Counted from the first letter of the stretch, positions 8,141 through 17,269 are shown. The stretch: DNA of 64,000 nucleotides from Thiosulfatihalobacter marinus (GCF_016019955.1 NZ_JAECRZ010000014.1:1-64000); one strand, 5' to 3'. Program-made: numbers and translations. Notes: generated by a model from the letters alone, not told the origin.

Positions 8141-9171
8141 TGCGGAGTCTCCTCAAGGGTCACGATGCAGCCGGTGCGGATGCTTTCATCGGCTGCCAGG
8201 CAGATGGCCAGCGATTGCACGGCGTCGCTCATATGGCGGGTCAGGTCGATGTCTTCGGCGATGGCACGCAACATGAAATCCTGCTCGGCATCGCATAATT
8301 CCTGATGGCCCGGTTCGCCGGGCATGTCGATCAGGGTGTCGCCGGCCGGTCGATGAACCAGAATACCACCGACACGTGTATGCCCGTCCACATCGGCCGA
8401 GGCGCCCTTGTCGGCATCGCTGATCGAGACAGAACCGTTCGGGCTGATGATATCCTTCACGAAAAACGCGGTCTCGGACATCATCGGCCCCCAACCTGCC
8501 TCGTACCAGCCGACCGAACCGTCGGAAAACGTCACCTGGAACTGGCCGTAATTGTACATGTCCTCGGCGATTTCGTCGCTCAGGCGCAGGCCGATGCCAT
8601 GCACGCGCACCGGCGCGGCGTCGGTGATCTGACACATCACGTCGACATAATGCACACCACAATCGACGATGGGTGACGTGGTTTGCATGAGCGATTTATG
8701 GGTGTCCCATTCCGGTCCGCTGGACTGCTGATTGAGGTTCAGACGGAACACGTATGGCCCGCCAAGCCCGCGTGCCTCGGCGATCAGGCGCTGCCAGGAC
8801 GGGTGGTGGCGCAGGATATAGCCGATCACGAGCTTGCGCCTTGTTTCCCGCGCCACGGTAACAACCTGGCGCGCGTCGGACACGGTGGTGGCCAGCGGTT
8901 TTTCCACAAAGACATGCGCCCCGGCCCGCATCGCGGCTATGGCAAAGTCCGCGTGGCTGTCGGAATAAGTGGCCACGACCACAAGATCCGGGCGCGTTTC
9001 CGCCAGCGCCGTGTGGAAATCGTCAAAGGCCGGATAGTGGCCAAGCTCGGGGTGGTCAACCACGCCAGAGCGGTTCACTAGCCCAACTATTTCGGCGCCG
9101 GGGTGGCGATGATGAGCCAGGGCATGGGACAGGCCCATATTGCCCAGCCCGGCGATCAGAACGCGGGTCAT
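8137..9171 (-). CDS. Gfo/Idh/MocA-family oxidoreductase in the amino-sugar operon
   Basis: A 344-residue NAD(P)-dependent sugar oxidoreductase. The Rossmann motif GLGNMG is at residues 8-13, EKPLATT holds the family's conserved lysine, and the C-terminal alpha/beta domain contains DCGVHYVDVM. The ATG at 9171 overlaps the permease stop by ATGA and gives the normal family length; the longer open frame upstream is a shadow of the permease. Its place between the transport genes implies that it converts the imported sugar or a derivative, for example oxidation or epimerisation of an amino sugar, but the step is not predictable from sequence. Confidence 0.85.
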   Translation of the reverse strand: MTRVLIAGLGNMGLSHALAHHRHPGAEIVGLVNRSGVVDHPELGHYPAFDDFHTALAETRPDLVVVATYSDSHADFAIAAMRAGAHVFVEKPLATTVSDARQVVTVARETRRKLVIGYILRHHPSWQRLIAEARGLGGPYVFRLNLNQQSSGPEWDTHKSLMQTTSPIVDCGVHYVDVMCQITDAAPVRVHGIGLRLSDEIAEDMYNYGQFQVTFSDGSVGWYEAGWGPMMSETAFFVKDIISPNGSVSISDADKGASADVDGHTRVGGILVHRPAGDTLIDMPGEPGHQELCDAEQDFMLRAIAEDIDLTRHMSDAVQSLAICLAADESIRTGCIVTLEETPQ

Positions 9172-10007
9172 TTGACGGCTCCCGATGTGATGCCGCGGAT
9201 CAGTTGCCGCGAGAAGATGACATACAGGATCAGCACCGGCAGGATCGCCATGGACAGCGCGGAAAGCACGGCGTTCCAATCGGTCACGAACTGCCCGATA
9301 AAGACCTGGCTGCCCAATGTCAGGGTTTTGACTTCTTCGGCCGGGGCCAGGATGAGCGGGAACCACAGGTCGTTCCAGATCGGGATCATGTTGAACACCG
9401 CCACCGTGGCCATGGCCGGGCGGACCAGTGGCAGGACAAGGCGGAAAAAGATCGTGTATTCGCTAAGCCCGTCGATGCGCCCGGCGTTCTTGAGATCGTC
9501 CGATACCTGGCGCATGAATTCAGACAGGATGAAGACAGCCAGCGGCAGGCCCTGAGCGGTATAGACCAGGATCAGCGCCCAAAGCGTGTTCACCAATCCG
9601 GTGGCGACCATCATTTCCAGAATGGCGACGGTGCCGATGCGGATCGGAATCATGATCCCCAGCGCCAGGTAAAGCCCCATGATCATGTTGCCGCGAAAGC
9701 GATATTCGCTAAGCGCATAGGCCGCCATTGCTCCGAACAACAAGACAAGGAACAGCGATCCGACGGTGACAATCATCGAGTTCTGGAAGTAGAGAAAGAA
9801 GTCCCCCTGCTTCATCACCGTCTGATAGCCGACCATGGAAAAACTGTCGGCATCGGGCAGGGCCAGAGGCTCGCGAAAGATCGCCTTGCGGGTCTTGAAG
9901 CTGTTGATCAGGATGACGAACACGGGGAACAGCGCGATCAGCGTATAGAAAATCAGCGCGCCGTGCATGGCGAGTGTGTTGAACGGGTTTGTACGGGCCT
10001 TGTTCAT
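9168..10007 (-). CDS. Sugar ABC transporter permease (MalG/UgpE type)
   Basis: A 279-residue inner-membrane permease with six predicted TM segments. The cytoplasmic EAA loop that docks on the ATPase is AGRIDGLSEYTIFFRLVLP. I took the ATG at 10007 (MNKARTNP), which leaves the first TM at LIFYTLIALFPVFVILI; the longer frame adds residues overlapping the preceding permease gene. It works as a heterodimer with the product of 10018-10932. Confidence 0.9.
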   Translation of the reverse strand: MNKARTNPFNTLAMHGALIFYTLIALFPVFVILINSFKTRKAIFREPLALPDADSFSMVGYQTVMKQGDFFLYFQNSMIVTVGSLFLVLLFGAMAAYALSEYRFRGNMIMGLYLALGIMIPIRIGTVAILEMMVATGLVNTLWALILVYTAQGLPLAVFILSEFMRQVSDDLKNAGRIDGLSEYTIFFRLVLPLVRPAMATVAVFNMIPIWNDLWFPLILAPAEEVKTLTLGSQVFIGQFVTDWNAVLSALSMAILPVLILYVIFSRQLIRGITSGAVK

Positions 10008-10017
10008 GGTCGAGTCC

Positions 10018-10932
10018 TTACAGCTGGTACCGGCGCATCCGGGTCTGGATGCCGAACAGGTAGATGCAGACACCAATCAGGATGATCGCGAACATGGCGC
10101 CTGCAATCGCCGAGCCCATATGCGGATCGCCCAGTTGCAGCTGGAAACCAAAGAATGTCCGATACATGAACGTGCCCAGGATGTCGGTTGAGAAATCCGG
10201 CCCGGCCAAGGCGCCCTGCGCGGCATAGATCAGATCGAACGCGTTGAAATTGCCAACGAATGTCAGGATCGAAATGATCCCGATCGACGGCAGGATCAGC
10301 GGCAGTTTGATTTTCCAGAAGGCCGAGGCCCCCGTGATGCCGTCCACCTCGCCGGCCTCCAGGATCTCTTCGGGGATCGACAGGAGCGCGGCATAGATCA
10401 GCATCATCGGAATGCCGACAAACTGCCAGACCGAAATCAGAGCCAGCGTGGTCAGGGCGTATTCCTCTTTGCCCAGCCAGGGCGCGAACAGGGATTTCAG
10501 GCCAACCGCATCCAGCATCGACGGGGCTATCCCCCAGATTGGCGACAGGATCAGTTTCCATGCAAAGCCGACAATCACAAAGGACATGATCGTGGGAATG
10601 AAGATGGCCGAACGGTACAGGGCGGCGAACCGCAGGCGCGGATGGCTGAGGATCGCGGCCAGCGCGATGCCGATCGGGTTCTGCACCAGCATGTGAACAA
10701 TGAAGAACCAGAAATTGTTGCCCAGCGCGTTCCAGAACTGTTCGGACCAGATCGGATCAAAGAACAGGGTCTGGAAATTCTGCAATCCGACAAAGACACG
10801 TTCCTGATCGACCTTGGAATAAAGCGCCAGTCGCAGCGTGTTGAATAGCGGAAAGATCATCACCGCCGAATAGATCAGGACGGCGGGCGCGAGGAATACG
10901 GCAATATGCCAGCGGATACGGGCGCGATGCAT
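10018..10932 (-). CDS. Sugar ABC transporter permease (MalF/UgpA type)
   Basis: A 304-residue permease with six TM segments. TM1 is FLAPAVLIYSAVMIFPLF, and the EAA loop reads EAGEVDGITGASAFWKIKLP. It is placed directly after the solute-binding protein gene, separated from it by a GC-rich hairpin, and is followed by the second permease 10 bases later. Confidence 0.9.
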   Translation of the reverse strand: MHRARIRWHIAVFLAPAVLIYSAVMIFPLFNTLRLALYSKVDQERVFVGLQNFQTLFFDPIWSEQFWNALGNNFWFFIVHMLVQNPIGIALAAILSHPRLRFAALYRSAIFIPTIMSFVIVGFAWKLILSPIWGIAPSMLDAVGLKSLFAPWLGKEEYALTTLALISVWQFVGIPMMLIYAALLSIPEEILEAGEVDGITGASAFWKIKLPLILPSIGIISILTFVGNFNAFDLIYAAQGALAGPDFSTDILGTFMYRTFFGFQLQLGDPHMGSAIAGAMFAIILIGVCIYLFGIQTRMRRYQL

Positions 10933-10957
10933 GGGGAGGCCTCCGGTTCAGGGTTCC

Positions 10958-10979
10958 CCGGGCGGACAGGCCCGCCCGG
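10958..10979 (-). promoter_or_regulatory. Intercistronic hairpin after the solute-binding protein gene
   Basis: CCGGGCGG (10958-10965) and CCGCCCGG (10972-10979) form a perfect 8-bp GC stem between the binding-protein stop (11000) and the permease start (10932). Such stems commonly protect the 3' end of binding-protein mRNA and cause partial termination, so the binding protein is made in excess of the permease. That role is inferred from position. Confidence 0.5.
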
Positions 10980-10999
10980 AGAGATGCAGTAGGGGAGAG

Positions 11000-12253
11000 T
11001 TACTGCTGAGGCGCGTACCAGCTTGCCAGGCCGTCTTGCAGCTTCTGGCCCAGTTCCTCGGGTGTTGCGGTACCCTTGATGGCCGCGACGGAAGCGCCCC
11101 AGGTCTCGTTTTCGAGGTTGGGCGTGCCGCGTGACAGGATCTGATAGGTAGAGCGGATGGTCGATTCACATTCGCCGCGCCATGAAGCAAACTCTCTGGC
11201 CAGCGGATCCTGCAATTCGACAGGTGCCTTGGACAACGGGAAAAAGCCGGGCAGCGCGTTGCCGAAGATCTCGGCGAATTCCGGGCTTGCAACCCAGGAC
11301 AGGAAGGTTTTGGCCGCTTCGGGATTGTCGGTGGCGGCATTCATGCCGATGCCGATATCGGTGTGGTCCGAAATATAGCACGTGTCGCCGGCCTTCTGCA
11401 CCGGCGGCTTGAAGGCGCCCATTTCAAAATCAGCCTGGGCGTTGAAGCCCGAGATTTCCCACGAACCCGCCGGATAGATTGCCGCGCGACCCAGGGTAAA
11501 GATGTTCTGGCTGTCGGGATAGGTCTGTGCCTCGTATCCGTCGCCCAGATAGTCGGCCCAGCGTGCCAGCGTGGCATAGGGGGCAACCCATTGCGGATCG
11601 GTCAGTTTTTGTTCGCCACTGATCAGCGCATTGCGGCCTTCCTCGCCCTTCCAGTAATTCGGGCCGATATTGTTGTAGCCCATGGTCGCGGCTTCCCACT
11701 GGTCGTTGGTGCCCATCGCCATCGGGATATAGCTGCCATCTTCCTTGATCGCGTCCAAAGCCGCAAAGAATTCGTCCTCGGTTTGTGGCACGGACAGGCC
11801 CAGTTCGTCGAAGGCATCCTTGTTATAGATGAATCCATGGATCACGGACGCCATGGGAACGCAGAATGTCACCGAGCCGTCATCGGTCGTCCAGGCGGAT
11901 TTCGCAACGTCCGAAAAGTTGTTCATGGCTTCAAGATCGTTCAGGCCGGCCAGGCGGCCCGAATCATAAAGCGCCAGCGATGCGTCGAAGGGGCGGCAGG
12001 TGATCAGGTCGCCCGCAGATCCCGCGTCGAGCTTGGAGTTCAGCACCGCGTTATATTCCGCCGGAGCAGAGGGGGTGAATTTCACCTTGATGCCGGGGTT
12101 CTTGGCCTCGAAAGCGGGGATGATCTTGTCCTGCCAGAGCGTCAGGTCGTCGTTGCGCCAGCTTTCGATGGTCAGTGTTGCGTCCTGCGCCAGCGCGCCG
12201 GTGGCGATCAGGGTCGAGCCCATCAGCGCCAGGATCAGTGATTTTTGTGACAT
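11000..12253 (-). CDS. Extracellular sugar-binding protein of the ABC transporter
   Basis: A 417-residue family 1 (MalE/UgpB-like) periplasmic binding protein. A Sec signal peptide (MSQKSLILALMGSTLIATGA, cleavage probably after LAQ) is followed by TLTIESWRNDDLTLWQDKII, PAFEAKNPGIKVKF and the two-lobe fold. NIFTLGRAAIYPAGSWEIS is a typical hinge-region motif of the family. It precedes the two permeases and follows murQ, which suggests N-acetylated amino sugars as ligand. Confidence 0.92.
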   Translation of the reverse strand: MSQKSLILALMGSTLIATGALAQDATLTIESWRNDDLTLWQDKIIPAFEAKNPGIKVKFTPSAPAEYNAVLNSKLDAGSAGDLITCRPFDASLALYDSGRLAGLNDLEAMNNFSDVAKSAWTTDDGSVTFCVPMASVIHGFIYNKDAFDELGLSVPQTEDEFFAALDAIKEDGSYIPMAMGTNDQWEAATMGYNNIGPNYWKGEEGRNALISGEQKLTDPQWVAPYATLARWADYLGDGYEAQTYPDSQNIFTLGRAAIYPAGSWEISGFNAQADFEMGAFKPPVQKAGDTCYISDHTDIGIGMNAATDNPEAAKTFLSWVASPEFAEIFGNALPGFFPLSKAPVELQDPLAREFASWRGECESTIRSTYQILSRGTPNLENETWGASVAAIKGTATPEELGQKLQDGLASWYAPQQ

Positions 12254-12280
12254 GGTTGTCCTCCCAGTTGGATCAAAGTG

Positions 12281-13168
12281 TCAGGTTGCACGCGCCAGGG
12301 CGGCGCGCAGGTTGCCTTGGGTGTCAAAAAGCAGGTCTTCTGCCTCGGACGGTGAAAGATTCGCGGCGGCGACAAGAATGGCCGGTTTGACCGCGCCGCC
12401 AGTTGCCTCAAGCGCCGCTTGTGCGGCGACTTCGCTCACGCCGGCGATGCGGCGCACGATTCCGGCCGCGCGGGCGCGCAGCTTGATATTGTCGGCGCGC
12501 AGGTTGACCATCATGCCATCATGAACGTGCCCCAGCTCCACCGCCATGAGTGTGGAAAGCATGTTGAGGGCAATCTTTTGCGCCGTGCCCGCTCCCATGC
12601 GTGTGGAACCGGACAAAAGTTCCGGCGGCGTGTCCAGCAGGATCGGATGATCGGCGATTTCCAGGAGTGGCGTATCCGCATTGTTGGCGATGCCGATGAC
12701 TGTTGCACCCTGCGCCCTGGCGATCCGGACGGCGGTCACGGTGAAGGGCGTGGACCCGCTTGCCGAGATGGCGATGACGGTGTCGCGCGCGGCGACATCC
12801 TTCAGCGCACCTGCCAGCCCGGCCGCGTCGTCCTCGGTGTCTCCGGGCATTTCGACGCCGCTGGGCAAGCCGCCCGCCATGTGAATGCGGATGTTTCTTG
12901 GCGGGATGGAGAAGGTACCGCCCAATTCCTGTGCATCGGCCGCGGCCATCAGGCCAGAGGATCCAGCGGCCACATAATGCAGTACGCCGCCGGTCCGTAT
13001 GCTGTTTGCCATGGACGGGGCGGCGCGCGAAATTGCCGTGGCGGCGCGCCGTACGCTGGATGCGGCGGCGATCTGCCCCTCGACCAGCAGTGCGGCAGAC
13101 TCGGCCAGCGGGCGCTGGTCCAGCCCCCTGGCGTTCGGATGCAACTGTTCGGTCGCGCGGTGTTCCAA
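12281..13168 (-). CDS. murQ: N-acetylmuramic acid 6-phosphate etherase-like SIS protein
   Basis: About 295 residues with a SIS fold. GSTRMGAGTAQKIALNMLST, the ISASGSTPF phosphate loop, the glutamate in DAQELGGTF and GDTEDDAAG match MurQ, which cleaves the lactyl ether of MurNAc-6-phosphate to GlcNAc-6-phosphate. An AGGGGG sits six bases before a TTG at 13168 (giving MEHRATEQLHPNARGLD), and this start fits the family length. An in-frame ATG at 13183 is possible but has no good ribosome binding site. It is the first gene of the leftward operon and feeds GlcNAc-6-P to the NagA/deaminase pair of the divergent operon. Confidence 0.85.
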   Translation of the reverse strand: MEHRATEQLHPNARGLDQRPLAESAALLVEGQIAAASSVRRAATAISRAAPSMANSIRTGGVLHYVAAGSSGLMAAADAQELGGTFSIPPRNIRIHMAGGLPSGVEMPGDTEDDAAGLAGALKDVAARDTVIAISASGSTPFTVTAVRIARAQGATVIGIANNADTPLLEIADHPILLDTPPELLSGSTRMGAGTAQKIALNMLSTLMAVELGHVHDGMMVNLRADNIKLRARAAGIVRRIAGVSEVAAQAALEATGGAVKPAILVAAANLSPSEAEDLLFDTQGNLRAALARAT

Positions 13169-13195
13169 GTGATTCCCCCTCATGGATGTCAATAC

Positions 13196-13212
13196 AATAC
13201 CTTTTTAATACC
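13196..13212 (-). promoter_or_regulatory. Operator-like direct repeat upstream of murQ
   Basis: On the minus strand GGTATT occurs twice, at 13212-13207 and 13201-13196, with start points exactly 11 bases apart and an A-run between. The same arrangement flanks the divergent kinase gene (13318-13334). It is a candidate site for the GntR regulator encoded at 14212. Confidence 0.5.
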
Positions 13213-13317
13213 TTTTGTCCAGCCCTGAGCTTTTTCGCCAAAAATGCGTTGATATTGCTGAGGTAACTGCCGAGTCACGCACATGCGGCCCCACTTTGGT
13301 CTTTCAATCCCCTCATA

Positions 13318-13334
13318 GGTATTATAAAGGTATC
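13318..13334 (+). promoter_or_regulatory. Operator-like direct repeat upstream of the sugar kinase gene
   Basis: GGTATTATAAA followed by GGTATC places two half-sites 11 bases apart, ending four bases before the kinase ATG at 13338. The layout mirrors the site at 13196-13212, so binding would cover both divergent start regions. It also overlaps where a ribosome binding site would lie. Confidence 0.5.
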
Positions 13335-13337
13335 ACT

Positions 13338-14225
13338 ATGAGTGAATCGTCAAATACTGCCGTCCTGGCGCTTGATGGGGGTGGAACCCGCTGTCGCCTG
13401 GCGTATCATTCCGGGGCCGGCGTGATTTCGGTCGAGGCTGGGTCCGCAAATGTGTCGACGGATTTCGACGGCGCCATCCGGCAGATCAAGGACGGGTTAA
13501 GCGCATTGGCGCAGAAGGTCGGGTGCCCGGTTACAGACCTGATGCGCGCGCCGTGTTTCCTGGGGCTTGCCGGCGTCACCGGCGCAGAGATGGCCCTGCG
13601 TTTGCAGCACGCATTGCCTTTTGAATTTTCGCGTATCGCGGATGACAGGCCGGCGGCCTTGCGCGGCGCGCTTGGCCTGCGCGACGGAGTAGTGGCCCAC
13701 TGCGGTACCGGATCGTTTTTCGCGGCCCAGATTGATGGACATATGCGGTTCGTCGGCGGCTGGGGACCGGTTTTGGGGGATGAGGCATCGGCCCAGTGGA
13801 TCGGCCGGCATGCATTGCGGGCCGTTCTGGATTGTGTGGATGATCTGCGCGCGCCGACGCCCCTGTCGGACCGCCTGTTGGCCGATCATGGGGGTGCGGC
13901 GGGAATTGTCCGGTTTGCCGGAACGGCATCGCCCGCCGCGCTTGGGGGCCTGGCCCCGCTGGTCACACAGTTTGCGGATGCGGGCGACGATCTGGCTATG
14001 GCCGTGATGCGCCTCGGGGCGGAAGAGATCGCGCACCTGGTGCCGGTGTTGGGCTGGAGGCCGGGCATGGCGCTGTGTCTGACAGGTGGAATCGCGCCGC
14101 ATTTTGCCCCTTTCCTGCCGCATGACCTGCGGGCGAGCGTGGTGGCGCCGGATGGCGCGCCATTGGCGGGCGCCCTGGCGCTGGCGCGGGAATTCGCAGA
14201 GGAGCTTGCCAATGAATGCAACTGA
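13338..14225 (+). CDS. BadF/BadG-type amino-sugar kinase (GlcNAc or MurNAc kinase)
   Basis: A 295-residue actin-fold ATPase of the BadF/BadG family. The phosphate-1 loop LALDGGGTRCRLAY lies near the N-terminus, GLAGVTG and AHCGTGSFF are further ATP-site loops, GGWGPVLGDEAS is the family hallmark and LTGGIAPHF the adenosine loop. Members of this family phosphorylate GlcNAc or MurNAc at C6. With MurQ and NagA next door, either or both substrates make sense. The ATG at 13338 follows the operator directly; the longer open frame has no support. It overlaps the GntR gene by 14 bases. Confidence 0.85.
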   Translation: MSESSNTAVLALDGGGTRCRLAYHSGAGVISVEAGSANVSTDFDGAIRQIKDGLSALAQKVGCPVTDLMRAPCFLGLAGVTGAEMALRLQHALPFEFSRIADDRPAALRGALGLRDGVVAHCGTGSFFAAQIDGHMRFVGGWGPVLGDEASAQWIGRHALRAVLDCVDDLRAPTPLSDRLLADHGGAAGIVRFAGTASPAALGGLAPLVTQFADAGDDLAMAVMRLGAEEIAHLVPVLGWRPGMALCLTGGIAPHFAPFLPHDLRASVVAPDGAPLAGALALAREFAEELANECN

Positions 14226-14961
14226 ATTTCTGCGCCCGGAAGGTTGGTTGGGACAGGGCAGCGGCCCGCGCTATGTTCAATTGCGCCGCCGTCTGGAAGA
14301 GGGAATCGAGACAGGAATCCTTCCGCCGAATTCCTCTTTGCCACCGGAACGCGAGATTGCCGATATCACCGAATTGTCCCGCGTGACCGTGCGCAAGGCC
14401 ATTCATGAACTGGTGCAGAACGGGCTGGTGGAGCAGCGCCAGGGCTCTGGGTCGTTCGTGCGCGAGCCGCTGACCCGGGTGGAGCAATCGCTCTCTCACC
14501 TGACATCCTTTACCGAGGACATGCTGAGCCGGGGCATGGAAACCACGTCCAAATGGCTGGAACGTGGCCTGTTCATGCCCACCGCTGCCGAGGTTGCCGC
14601 ATTGGGAATCGCCGAGGGCGAACAGGTGGCACGTATTTACCGGCTGCGCGAGGCAGGCGGACGCCCGATGGCGCTGGAACGGGCCGCGCTGCCGCTGGAT
14701 TTGCTGCCCAACCCGATCGAGGTGACAACCTCGCTGTACGAAGTGCTGGATCGGCTCGGGCACCGCCCGGTGCGGGCGGTTCAGAAGATTTCCGCCGTCA
14801 ATCTGCAAGCGCGCGAGGCCGACCTGTTGGGTGTTGCAGAAGGAGATGCCGGTTTGTCAATCGAACGTACGTCCTTTCTGGCGGATGGCCGGGTGGCCGA
14901 ACTGACCCGCTCCCTGTATCGCGGCGACGCCTACGATTTCGTAGCCGAACTGCGCCTGTAA
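14212..14961 (+). CDS. GntR-family (HutC/UTRA) transcriptional regulator
   Basis: A 249-residue regulator. The N-terminal winged helix spans about residues 20-85 with SLPPEREIADITELSRVTVR and GLVEQRQGSGSFV. The C-terminal UTRA ligand domain (about 100-245) resembles those that bind amino-sugar phosphates (NagR/DasR branch). It is encoded between the kinase and the deaminase and so is the obvious local regulator of both divergent operons. The nearby direct repeats are its likely sites, although the HutC group usually uses palindromes. Confidence 0.88.
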   Translation: MNATEFLRPEGWLGQGSGPRYVQLRRRLEEGIETGILPPNSSLPPEREIADITELSRVTVRKAIHELVQNGLVEQRQGSGSFVREPLTRVEQSLSHLTSFTEDMLSRGMETTSKWLERGLFMPTAAEVAALGIAEGEQVARIYRLREAGGRPMALERAALPLDLLPNPIEVTTSLYEVLDRLGHRPVRAVQKISAVNLQAREADLLGVAEGDAGLSIERTSFLADGRVAELTRSLYRGDAYDFVAELRL

Positions 14962-14978
14962 TCTGAGAAGGCTGAATC

Positions 14979-16007
14979 ATGGTATCTGAAACAACCCAAA
15001 TGCATCGCGAAATCCGGGAAATCCCGGACGCTGTGGAGCGGCTTTTGACCAGAGGTGCGGCAGCGATCCAGACCACGGCCAGCCGCGCGCGCGATCTGGA
15101 TCCGCCGTTTTTGCTTTCGGTGGCGCGCGGCTCTTCGGATCATGCCTGTACCTATTTGAAATACGCCAGCGAGCTTGTCCTGGGGCGCGCCATGGCCTCG
15201 GTCGGGCCATCGGTGAATTCGGTATACGGGGCGCAGCTGGCCGCCAATGGGGCCATGTGTCTTTCTGTCTCGCAATCCGGCCAGAGCCCGGACATCGTGT
15301 CGATGACAGAATCGCTGCGTGGTTCCGGCGCCCTGACCGTTGCAATCACAAATGACGAAGGTTCGCGCCTGGCAGCGGTTTCCGACGCGACGTTGCCGAT
15401 CCATGCCGGTCCGGAACTGAGTGTCGCGGCCACGAAGACTTTCGTGACATCGCTTGTCGCGGGGCTTTGGCTGGTGGCCGAAATCCGGCAGGATACTGCG
15501 CTTTTGACCGCTATCCGCGCGCTGCCGGGCCATTTGGACGGTGCGACGCGTTGTGACTGGTCCGAGGCGGCGGGCGTGATGGATGGGCGTTCGCTGTTTA
15601 CATTGGGCCGTGGCCCGTCCTGGGCGATCTCGAACGAAGCGGCCCTGAAATTCAAGGAAACCTGCCTGATCCACGCGGAAAGCTACAGTTCCGCCGAGGT
15701 GCTGCACGGACCGGTGTCGATCGTGGAACAGGGCTTTCCGGTGATCGCATTCGCCGCAGGCGATGCGGCAGAGGACAGCCTGGCCGGCACCGCGGATGCA
15801 TTGGCGGGCAAGGGCGCGCGCGTCTTCGCCACGACGGACCGGGTCAGCGCCGCGTCGCGGTTGCCACATGTGCGCACCGGCCACTGGCTGACCGACCCGG
15901 TGGCAGCTATCGTTTCTTTCTACGGTATGGTTGAAAACGTGGCCGTGGCGCGCGGGATCAATCCCGACGCCCCCCGGCATCTGCGCAAGGTGACGGAAAC
16001 GGTATGA
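14979..16007 (+). CDS. SIS-domain glucosamine-6-phosphate deaminase (NagB-II type)
   Basis: A 342-residue protein with two SIS domains, like the isomerase half of GlmS but without the glutaminase domain. VARGSSDHACTYLKY and SVSQSGQSPDIV form the first sugar-phosphate site, LGRGPSWAISNEAALKFKE and ESYSSAEVLHGP the second. Such proteins act as NagB-II deaminases, converting glucosamine-6-phosphate to fructose-6-phosphate and ammonia, and their genes sit beside nagA as here. The stop overlaps the nagA start by four bases. Confidence 0.87.
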   Translation: MVSETTQMHREIREIPDAVERLLTRGAAAIQTTASRARDLDPPFLLSVARGSSDHACTYLKYASELVLGRAMASVGPSVNSVYGAQLAANGAMCLSVSQSGQSPDIVSMTESLRGSGALTVAITNDEGSRLAAVSDATLPIHAGPELSVAATKTFVTSLVAGLWLVAEIRQDTALLTAIRALPGHLDGATRCDWSEAAGVMDGRSLFTLGRGPSWAISNEAALKFKETCLIHAESYSSAEVLHGPVSIVEQGFPVIAFAAGDAAEDSLAGTADALAGKGARVFATTDRVSAASRLPHVRTGHWLTDPVAAIVSFYGMVENVAVARGINPDAPRHLRKVTETV

Positions 16008-17158
16008 CGCGAACCATTACGACATTCCGGAACGGGCAGGTGTTTGACGGCCATCAATTGCACAAGCGTGTCGCCGTTCAGTTTGTTCAGGGGCGGCTGG
16101 CCCGGATCGGCCCGGAACGGGACATCGGCGCGCATGGGGACGTGATCGATCTTGCCGGCGATATTCTGAGCCCCGGCTATGTCGACTTGCAGGTCAATGG
16201 CGGCGGTGGGGTCATGCTGAACGACGATCCTTGCCCGGATGTCTTGCGGCGGATCGCGCGGGCACATCGGGGCCTGGGTGTGGCCGCGTTCTTGCCGACC
16301 CTGATCACGGATACGCCGGACAAAACCCGCGCCGCGATTGGCGCGGTTCAGGAGGCCATTCGGCTTGGTGTGCCCGGCATCGCGGGATTGCATCTGGAGG
16401 GGCCGCATCTGTCGGTTGCGCGCAAGGGGGCGCATGATGCCGCCCTGATCCGCGCAATGACAAATGAGGATTTGAATCTGCTTCTGGCCGCCGCCCGGTC
16501 ATTGCCCCTGCTCAAGGTGACGGTGGCGCCGGAGAATGTGAGCGAGGCGCAGGTATCGCAGCTGGCCAGCGCCGGGGTGCTTGTTTCATTGGGGCACACG
16601 GACGCGGATTTTGCCACGTGCCAACGCTATGCCGGGGCTGGCGCGACATGTGTGACGCATCTTTTCAATGCGATGAGCCAGATGGGCAACCGCGAACCCG
16701 GCGTTGTCGGCGCGACGTTGGAAAACGGCGCCCTTTCAGCGGGCTTGATCGCGGATGGCGTGCATGTTCATCCCGCCACCATGCGGGCGGCCTGGCGGGC
16801 GAAAGCCGGACCGGGCCGGATTTACCTGGTCAGCGACGCGATGGCCGTGGCCGGAAGTGACGAGACGGAATTCCGGCTTGGGGAGCGGGTGATCCAGAGA
16901 AAAAACGGGCGTTTGACCCTGAGAGACGGGACGCTGGCGGGCGCGGATCTGGACCTGACGACAGCGGTGCGGGTGCTGGTGGAGCAAGCCGGGGCGCGAA
17001 CGGCGGATGCTCTTGCCGCCGCGACACGCGTGCCCGCCTCTTTGATCGGGCGGTGGAATGGTCTGGCGGAAGGCAGCGGTTATCCGATTGACGAGATGAT
17101 CGTGATTTCCGCGGGCCTGGATCAGGTGACACCGGCTGATGCCCTGACGGGGGCCTGA
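16004..17158 (+). CDS. nagA: N-acetylglucosamine-6-phosphate deacetylase
   Basis: A 384-residue amidohydrolase-superfamily enzyme that removes the acetyl group from GlcNAc-6-phosphate. PGYVDLQVNGGGGVMLND is the NagA form of the first metal region, GLHLEGPHLS carries the metal-binding glutamate, LGHTDADF and THLFNAMSQM carry the two histidines, and YLVSDAMAVAG carries the catalytic aspartate. It ends the rightward operon and supplies the substrate for the deaminase encoded just upstream. Confidence 0.93.
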   Translation: MTRTITTFRNGQVFDGHQLHKRVAVQFVQGRLARIGPERDIGAHGDVIDLAGDILSPGYVDLQVNGGGGVMLNDDPCPDVLRRIARAHRGLGVAAFLPTLITDTPDKTRAAIGAVQEAIRLGVPGIAGLHLEGPHLSVARKGAHDAALIRAMTNEDLNLLLAAARSLPLLKVTVAPENVSEAQVSQLASAGVLVSLGHTDADFATCQRYAGAGATCVTHLFNAMSQMGNREPGVVGATLENGALSAGLIADGVHVHPATMRAAWRAKAGPGRIYLVSDAMAVAGSDETEFRLGERVIQRKNGRLTLRDGTLAGADLDLTTAVRVLVEQAGARTADALAAATRVPASLIGRWNGLAEGSGYPIDEMIVISAGLDQVTPADALTGA

Positions 17159-17269
17159 TAGCTGCCCTCTCCCGATGAGTCGCGAGGTTGCGGGGCGTTG
17201 AAATTACCCCTGATTTAGGTCTGTCCCATCCCGACCCCGACCGGGTTTCGGACCGGAAAAATCCGCATC

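Noticed and set aside
13215-13337. Extended N-terminus of the sugar kinase from 13215
   Set aside because: It would cover the operator region and adds 41 residues outside the actin-like fold.
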